A DNA stretch of 64,000 bases from an uncultured Bacilli bacterium (GTDB taxonomy: Bacteria; Bacillota_I; Bacilli_A; RF39; UBA660): contig CAKORX010000003.1 of the NCBI GenBank assembly GCA_934101645.1, forward strand, positions 149,935 to 213,934, in the 5' to 3' direction. Below, in pieces: positions 58,916 to 64,000 of this stretch. The translations under genes and the position numbers were made by a program. Under the pieces are notes generated by a model, which was not told where the DNA came from, made no database searches, and saw only the letters and a list, made by a program, of their open reading frames with translations. Each line of letters starts with the position of its first letter. Positions within the stretch are counted from its first letter, which is position 1.

Positions 58916-59871
58916 TTCTTTTTTTTATCTGAAAAAATTATGATTGGGATAATTAAAATATATAAAATCACATAAACGTTTTTATAAATAAATAACATAT
59001 ATTCATAGTTACTATTTATAAAAAATGAATTTATAATGCAAATCATAATTACTAAAATATAAGTTAAATAATTCTTTTTTAATATTAAAGCTGTTTTCTT
59101 AATTGAAAATGTTATTAAATAAAATAAATCAAAAAGCCATATTAAAGATACAAAATTTTCTACATTTTCTATAAATGAAGATATTTGAATTTTTTTAAGA
59201 ACCATGTACTCTGGATAACTATACATTTTTATTAATTGTCTTCCTAATATGCTTACTATAGCAAAACATATTATAAAGGAAATTATGTTTGTGATAAAAT
59301 ACGAAATTAAAAAATCTTTTTGACTAATATTCTGGTCATTTAAAAGTAATAATGGGGCACTTGTGATAACTGCATAAAACAAGACTGATTTAATCATTTT
59401 ATTATTTTTAAAAGTAAATAATGGCAAAATATTTTTAATATCAATAAAATGCATTAAAGATAAAAAATTAAAAATTATCGTAATTATACTAAAAAAAGTT
59501 AAAACTAAAGCAAAATTTTTTAAAGTATCATTATTTTTTAAAGAGGCATAAAAACATAACATGATGCTTGGTAAAATTATAATAATCTTTGGAGTTTTGT
59601 TTAAGAAAAATGAAGAAATAAATGTAGTAATAATTATAAAAGAAAGTTCAATAAAAAATATATATAATAAAAGTTCAAAAAATTTAGTTTTTTTATTAAG
59701 CTTTATATAGGAAAAAATAAGTGTGAAAAATCCTCCGAGAAGTGTTCCTAAAATAAATGATATTAATGCACTTGTACCAACATTAAAAAAAGAAAAAGAA
59801 AAAAGTGTTCCTAAACAAAGGGATCTTGATAAAAGATATATTTGAGAGTAGTTATATTTATTAATTTTCAA
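58894..59871 (-). CDS. gerAB: Spore germination permease (GerAB type)
   Basis: 325 residues, about ten membrane spans, of the APC-related endospore germination permease family (YNYSQIYLLSRSLCLGTLFSF, PEYMVLKKIQISSFIENVENFVSLIWLFDLF). Slightly shorter than the usual 365. GerA-type receptors in the inner spore membrane sense nutrients. Overlaps the GerAC gene by 11 bases; the order here is A-C-B instead of A-B-C. Confidence 0.85.
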   Translation of the reverse strand: MKINKYNYSQIYLLSRSLCLGTLFSFSFFNVGTSALISFILGTLLGGFFTLIFSYIKLNKKTKFFELLLYIFFIELSFIIITTFISSFFLNKTPKIIIILPSIMLCFYASLKNNDTLKNFALVLTFFSIITIIFNFLSLMHFIDIKNILPLFTFKNNKMIKSVLFYAVITSAPLLLLNDQNISQKDFLISYFITNIISFIICFAIVSILGRQLIKMYSYPEYMVLKKIQISSFIENVENFVSLIWLFDLFYLITFSIKKTALILKKNYLTYILVIMICIINSFFINSNYEYMLFIYKNVYVILYILIIPIIIFSDKKKNYFIPKK

Positions 59872-60934
59872 AGCTAAAGATCAATCCTTTCTTATCAATT
59901 TTTATATTCGTATTTGCTTTATAATCAAATAATTTAAAGACGTTTTCTTCCTTTCTATTTTTTGTATAATATAAATTATTAACCTCTAAAATATCAATAT
60001 CATTATCTTTTAAGTATTTAATAAATAAGGTAATATCTTTAGTAAGATCATCTTCAAAAGTTTTATTAAGCTCCTGAAATAGTTTTGGATCTTTAAAATC
60101 TAAATCTGTTGTATTAACCTTAATTTCTGCCAAAATATTTAAATCATAATTAACTATATTATTTTGTATTGTTATATCAGTTTTTACAGAATATAAATTA
60201 ATAGTAAGAATTTTATCACCATAATATTTATCTAAACAAATACCAGCTTTATTTTTTATAAGTAAATTAAATAATTCACTTTCCTTTAAAGATAAAGTAG
60301 TGTAGTAATTATATCCCTTAAATACAGAAAGACCTAGTTCTATAATCTCATCTTCTTCATTTAAAGAAAATGAATTTAGCATTGCATGTGATAAATTATT
60401 TGCAAAAAATCTTGTAGTAGCTTCAAAGTTTTGGTCTATAGAAATATTACTTTGTACTTTGTTTGTTTTAATCATTTTAAATAATTTTAATCCTATGTCA
60501 AGATCAACATCATTTGATTTATTAAGTATATTTATAGTTTTTTCGTCTTTCACTAAAACTAAAAAAAATTCATTTTTTACATCTGGATTACGTAAAATTG
60601 TATCTACAACATCTTTTGCATAATTTTTAGCAATATTTTCATCAATAGCTATAATTTTTAAATGATAATAATATGGTTTAATATTTACTTTTAGATTTGC
60701 ATTATTAAATGCATCGATTATATTTTTGCCTGTCCCGGATATTATATAAGATTTATTAGTTTTATTTTCTCCGGTGCTATTATCATTTAAAATTTCATAG
60801 GTTACCATAAATTCTTTATTACTATCATCATAGTCAATTCCGACCGAAGAAATGAATGCTAAATCATTTATCTCATTATAATTATAACAACCTGTAAGTA
60901 TGATTAATGTTATTATTAAAAGTATTTTTTTCAT
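59861..60934 (-). CDS. gerAC: Spore germination lipoprotein (GerAC type)
   Basis: 357 residues. Lipobox in LIITLIILTGCYNYNEINDL (Cys about residue 16), then the GerAC-like DLAFISSVGIDYDDS and the C-terminal domain (TDLDFKDPKLFQELNKTFEDD). The LspA encoded at 24.2 kb would process it. Middle gene of the operon; ATGA-type overlap with gerAA. Confidence 0.88.
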   Translation of the reverse strand: MKKILLIITLIILTGCYNYNEINDLAFISSVGIDYDDSNKEFMVTYEILNDNSTGENKTNKSYIISGTGKNIIDAFNNANLKVNIKPYYYHLKIIAIDENIAKNYAKDVVDTILRNPDVKNEFFLVLVKDEKTINILNKSNDVDLDIGLKLFKMIKTNKVQSNISIDQNFEATTRFFANNLSHAMLNSFSLNEEDEIIELGLSVFKGYNYYTTLSLKESELFNLLIKNKAGICLDKYYGDKILTINLYSVKTDITIQNNIVNYDLNILAEIKVNTTDLDFKDPKLFQELNKTFEDDLTKDITLFIKYLKDNDIDILEVNNLYYTKNRKEENVFKLFDYKANTNIKIDKKGLIFSFEN

Positions 60935-62310
60935 AATTTTTCCTTTACTATGTTACTTGATAACATGCTACTTCTTTTTTCATTATGCATTTTAAAAAGT
61001 GTTTCTTTAGCATAGGCCATGTTAAGTGGAAGAATCGGAAACATATATGGATATCCCAAAGATTTTGTATCTATTAAATCAAGTAAAAATATTAAAAACG
61101 TTATAAGAAGACCATAAAGGCCTAAAAAAGCAGCTCCAATAAGGAGAAAAAATCTATAAAATCTAAGAGAATTTGTTACCTCAATTTCGGGAAATATTAA
61201 AGATGAAATATATGTAAAAGAGGTAACTATTATCATAATAGGCGTAATAAGTCCAGCGCTAACTGCACTTTCTCCTAAAACAAGAGCTCCTAAAATCGAT
61301 ATAGCAGACCCATATTTCGTTGGAAATCTTAAATCACTTTCTCTTAATATTTCACAAATGCCAAGCATTAAAAAACATTCTATAATTGCAGGGAAGGGAA
61401 CACCATTTCTTTGAATAGAAAAGTTAATCATTAAACTCGAAGGAATTGCTTCTTGATTATAATTTACTATTGCTATATAAAATGCTGGTACAACCATTGA
61501 TAATATGTAAGATGTAAGTCTTAAAAATTTAGTTACATTGATATTAAAATCTTTTGTATAATCATCAGAAAATGGATTTATAAAGTCTATAAAAAATGCT
61601 GGTAATATTAAAGCAGTTGGACTATCATTTGCAAGCAAAACAATTTTTCCTTCACATAAGGATTTTGCACATCTATCAGGCCTTTCTGTGGCAATGATTG
61701 TTGGAAAATGCTTGCTTTCAGTTAAATATTTTTTTAAATTTTCACTATCATTAATAAAATCGATATCAACATTTTTAAGTCTTTCATAACATTTTTCCAC
61801 TAAAGATTCTTTAGTAATGCCTTCGATATATAAGATGCCAACTTTAGTTTTAGAAATTCTTCCTATATCTAAATTTTTACATTTTAAGTTACTAGTTTTA
61901 ATTCTTCGTTTAATAAGCCCTAAATTAGTTTGATAATTTTCTATAAAGGCATTTCTTGGACCTTTTAAAGACGGTTCTATTTCATTAACGGATATTCCTC
62001 GATCAAGATTTGCTCTTGTTTCAACGGCATAAATTTTATTTTCATTTATTACTACAGTAAAACCATTATATAAATAATATTCAATATCTTCGTATTTAAT
62101 TTTTTTTACATTTGTACTTGGAACTTCATTTTCAAAATTATTAAGTTTATCTATATTAGTAATTTTTTTTAGTATATAATCGTTAATTTTATCTTGATTT
62201 ATTAAAGTATCAAAAAAGACTAAATATATTGAATGAAATACATTTATTTTAACTTTACGAATAACTAAGTCGTCATTTTGTGAAAACCATTCTTTAATCT
62301 TTCTTATCAT
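60931..62310 (-). CDS. gerAA: Spore germination protein (GerAA type)
   Basis: About 459 residues; I start at the ATG at 62310 (MIRKIKEWFSQNDDLV) rather than the TTG at 62328, because the -10 box lies between them. N-terminal soluble domain (DRGISVNEIEPSLKGPRNAFIENYQTN is the GerA hallmark NRxIxEPxxExxVRGPRExF), then four to five spans (VPAFYIAIVNYN, ESAVSAGLITPIMIIVTSFT). First gene of gerA-C-B. No ribosome binding site, consistent with a leaderless message. Confidence 0.92.
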   Translation of the reverse strand: MIRKIKEWFSQNDDLVIRKVKINVFHSIYLVFFDTLINQDKINDYILKKITNIDKLNNFENEVPSTNVKKIKYEDIEYYLYNGFTVVINENKIYAVETRANLDRGISVNEIEPSLKGPRNAFIENYQTNLGLIKRRIKTSNLKCKNLDIGRISKTKVGILYIEGITKESLVEKCYERLKNVDIDFINDSENLKKYLTESKHFPTIIATERPDRCAKSLCEGKIVLLANDSPTALILPAFFIDFINPFSDDYTKDFNINVTKFLRLTSYILSMVVPAFYIAIVNYNQEAIPSSLMINFSIQRNGVPFPAIIECFLMLGICEILRESDLRFPTKYGSAISILGALVLGESAVSAGLITPIMIIVTSFTYISSLIFPEIEVTNSLRFYRFFLLIGAAFLGLYGLLITFLIFLLDLIDTKSLGYPYMFPILPLNMAYAKETLFKMHNEKRSSMLSSNIVKEKL

Positions 62311-62315
62311 ATTAT

Positions 62316-62344
62316 TAGTATGGTGCAATGTAAGAAAAATATGT
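62316..62344 (-). promoter_or_regulatory. Sigma-G-like promoter of the gerA operon
   Basis: On the minus strand, ACATA (62340-62344), 17 bases, CATACTA (62316-62322). This equals the sigma-G consensus (GCATA-like, 17-18, CATACTA). The ATG follows 5 bases after the -10, so the message would be leaderless. Confidence 0.65.
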
Positions 62345-62366
62345 TAAAATAAAAATGGTGATGAAG

Positions 62367-63554
62367 ATGCAAGTATACATTGAAAGAATGGATCATTTTG
62401 GTAATGGAATAGGGAGTATAAATGGTAAAATTATATTTGTTAAAAATGCTTTAAAAGGTGAAACTGTAGATGTAACTATTACTAAAGAAAAGAAAAATTT
62501 TATGGAAGGAAAAATAAAATCTATAATTTATAAAAGTTCAGAAAGAATCGAACCTTTTTGCCCATATTTTGGTAAATGTGGAGGATGTAATTTATGCCAT
62601 TTAAATTATAATCATTCTTTAGAGTATAAAAAAGAAAGAGTTTTAAATATACTAAGTAAAAATAAAGTAGCAAGTATTCCTTTGGTTATAGAAAATAAAA
62701 ATCCATTATATTATAGAAATAAGATAGAACTTAAAATTGTAAATGGTCATCTTGGTTTTTATGAAAAATCTACGAATAAATTAATTGAAATAGATGAGTG
62801 CAAAATAGCTAAAAAATCTATAAATAATTCATTTAAATTTATTAAAAATATGAATTTACAAAATGCAAGTGTTTGCGTGCGTGCAAATTATAATGACGAG
62901 ATTATGATTATTATCAATTCTAAAGATAATGTAAAAATAGAAAATCCTGAAAAAAATAAAATTGTGGGAATTATCCTAAATGATAAGTGTATTTATGGTC
63001 AAGACCATTTTATGGAAAAAATAAATGATTTATTTTTTACGGTAAGTTATGATTCATTTTTTCAAGTTAATAGCTATATTAATTCATGTCTTTTTAATTT
63101 GATAAGTGAAAATGTGGGAAATGAAAATGTACTTGATTTATATTCTGGTGTTGGAACTCTTTCAATAGTGGCAAGTAAGAAAGCCAAAAAAGTTTACGCT
63201 ATCGAGGTAGTTGAAAATGCCGTTAAAAATGCTTTATTAAATGCAAAAATCAATAAAATTAATAATATAAATTTTATTTTAGGCAAAGTCGAAGATAAAA
63301 TAGGTTTTATAAATGATGAAATTGATACAGTTATTGTAGATCCTGCCCGAAGTGGTGTTGATAAAAAATCTATGGAAGTTATTAATAAATTAGAACCTAA
63401 AAAGATAATTTATATTTCTTGTGATACACAAAGCTTATCTAAAAACTTAAGTGATTTGCCTAATTATGAAGTAACAAAGTTATACTTGCTTGATATGTTT
63501 TCTTATACTTATCACGTTGAGACTGTAGTCTTGATGTCAAGGAAAGATAAATAA
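62367..63554 (+). CDS. rlmD: 23S rRNA (uracil-C5) methyltransferase, RlmD/RumA type
   Basis: About 395 residues. TRAM domain (MQVYIERMDHFGNGIGSING), Fe-S cluster Cys in CPYFGKCGGCNLC, SAM motif VLDLYSGVGTLSIVASKKA, DPARSGVDKK and the catalytic Cys in IIYISCDTQSLSKNL; it ends HVETVVLMSRKDK. I start at ATG 62367 because GGTGATG lies 4-5 bases upstream; 62355 and 62361 are in frame. The last about ten codons use G/C-ending codons (CAC, GAG, GTC, TTG) unlike the rest, which points to an element junction within the 3' end. Confidence 0.9.
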   Translation: MQVYIERMDHFGNGIGSINGKIIFVKNALKGETVDVTITKEKKNFMEGKIKSIIYKSSERIEPFCPYFGKCGGCNLCHLNYNHSLEYKKERVLNILSKNKVASIPLVIENKNPLYYRNKIELKIVNGHLGFYEKSTNKLIEIDECKIAKKSINNSFKFIKNMNLQNASVCVRANYNDEIMIIINSKDNVKIENPEKNKIVGIILNDKCIYGQDHFMEKINDLFFTVSYDSFFQVNSYINSCLFNLISENVGNENVLDLYSGVGTLSIVASKKAKKVYAIEVVENAVKNALLNAKINKINNINFILGKVEDKIGFINDEIDTVIVDPARSGVDKKSMEVINKLEPKKIIYISCDTQSLSKNLSDLPNYEVTKLYLLDMFSYTYHVETVVLMSRKDK

Positions 63555-64000
63555 GTGCCAGAAAGCGGCGTATTTCCAGGCCTTTTTCGGAGGTTGGGAT
63601 TAGTAGCCAGACTTCTGAAAAAGCTCGGTTATTTTATGTGGAAACATATCTACTACAAAATGTGTGTCAGGTTGTAACCTCGGATTAGATGTCACGATTT
63701 GAGGCAGTGGAATAGATGTTAAGTAAGAAGTAATTAAATCGGAATTGCCAGAGGTAATGAAATGTTTGAAGAATTAGAAATTATGTAATGAACTAGGTCT
63801 TGACGAAGAGAAAAAATAGTTAATAAAGAGAGGTGCATATACTATGCCATGTATACTCGTGGTTGAAGATGATGAAAATTTAAATCGTGGAATTACATTT
63901 TCACTGAAAAAATCCGGATATGAAGTTTTTTCAGCAGAATCAGTGAAAAAAGCGAAAAGAATTGCAAGTGATAATAATGTGGATGTTACCATTTGTGATG
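63500..64000 (+). mobile_element. Probable left end of an integrated element at the 3' end of rlmD
   Basis: From about 63510 the base and codon use changes: GC-richer DNA (CACGTTGAGACTG, GAAAGCGGCG, TTTCGGAGG) follows a very AT-rich genome. After the rlmD stop there is a short open frame without identity (to about 63679) and then non-coding DNA with remnants, up to a response regulator gene. The 3' end of rumA/rlmD genes is a known target of conjugative and mobilisable elements in Firmicutes. No integrase is inside the window, so the type is unknown. Confidence 0.6.
63844..64000 (+). CDS. Response regulator, N-terminal part (cut by window edge)
   Basis: 52 codons are visible. MPCILVVEDDENLNRGITFSL begins a receiver domain (acidic DD pair), continuing SGYEVFSAESVKKAKRI and DVTICD, the strand leading to the phospho-accepting Asp. 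GAGAGGTG precedes the ATG. Usually an OmpR-type two-component regulator follows such a start; the C-terminal part is outside. Its base use fits the mobile element rather than the host. Confidence 0.8.
   Translation, partial: MPCILVVEDDENLNRGITFSLKKSGYEVFSAESVKKAKRIASDNNVDVTICD

Noticed and set aside
63774..63992. 72-codon minus-strand frame at the right edge
   Set aside because: Antisense to the receiver domain start, which is clearly recognisable on the plus strand.
1..64000. Mollicutes genetic code (TGA = Trp)
   Set aside because: TGA ends sigG, nfo and cotJC in the right place, and Trp positions in conserved genes use TGG.
1..64000. tRNA, rRNA, tmRNA and other housekeeping RNA genes
   Set aside because: I looked for the conserved T-loop words and GC-rich stems in the spacers and found none apart from the T-box and attenuators.

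Overview
The window comes from a strongly AT-rich, low-GC Gram-positive bacterium. Gene content and order point to the Bacilli, probably one of the uncultured, gut-associated lineages near the Erysipelotrichia/Mollicutes (RF39-like or similar). The exact lineage is inference. TGA is a normal stop codon (it ends sigG, nfo and cotJC) and TGG encodes Trp, so the Mollicutes code 4 is not used. The genome keeps cell-wall genes (a class B PBP, a PASTA kinase) and many endospore genes: sigG, sirA, a cotJA-cotJB fusion, cotJC, ylmC/ymxH-like, ylbD, ylbE, a gerA operon and a possible spoIIM. It therefore belongs to a spore-forming or recently spore-forming line.

Region by region. 1-2.2 kb: end of a PASTA Ser/Thr kinase, rsgA and rpe in one overlapping operon. 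2.2-4 kb: a repeat-bearing spacer and an exported protein. 4-8.7 kb: a Bacillus-like island, lexA <-> small SOS-controlled membrane protein, transketolase, sirA, yneF and a membrane protein. 8.8-13.5 kb: an amidoligase-family protein, an exported TasA-like protein and a membrane-anchored serpin. 13.6-19 kb: a one-carbon/thymidylate operon (folD, glyA, a duplicated thyX, tmk, a duplicated MazG-like NTP pyrophosphatase) ending in a dead prolyl-tRNA deacylase gene. 19-24 kb: cotJ genes, a SpoIIM-like protein, mnmA and a large surface protein with an ALK-type glycine-rich domain. 24-31.5 kb: lspA, rluD, rhomboid protease, rpmB, ruvA-HAD-ruvB, a broken PD-(D/E)XK nuclease gene, sigG and a UPF0316 protein. 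31.5-33.4 kb: a second large exported protein. 33.5-39.6 kb: the rimP-nusA-ylxR-(dCMP deaminase)-infB-rbfA-x-truB translation operon. 39.6-50 kb: a proline-rich anchored protein, parE-parC, ylbDE, an orphan prepilin, nfo, a PBP, rpmG and efp. 50-57.5 kb: pflB-pflA-ldh fermentation genes, then an attenuator-controlled GNAT/ABC-exporter operon. 57.5-62.3 kb: T-box/tyrS and the leftward gerA-C-B germination operon with a sigma-G-like promoter. 62.4-64 kb: an RlmD-type rRNA methyltransferase whose 3' end looks like the junction of an integrated mobile element, followed by foreign-looking DNA and the start of a response regulator.

The most interesting points are the divergent SOS promoter pair driving a 49-residue membrane protein in the yneA position, the self-complementing double ThyX, the compact tyrosine T-box, the structured leader before the GNAT/ABC operon, the exported-protein family built from exchangeable modules, and the element junction at the end of rlmD. 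No tRNA, rRNA or CRISPR array was seen. All assignments rest on motif reading by eye, not on database searches.
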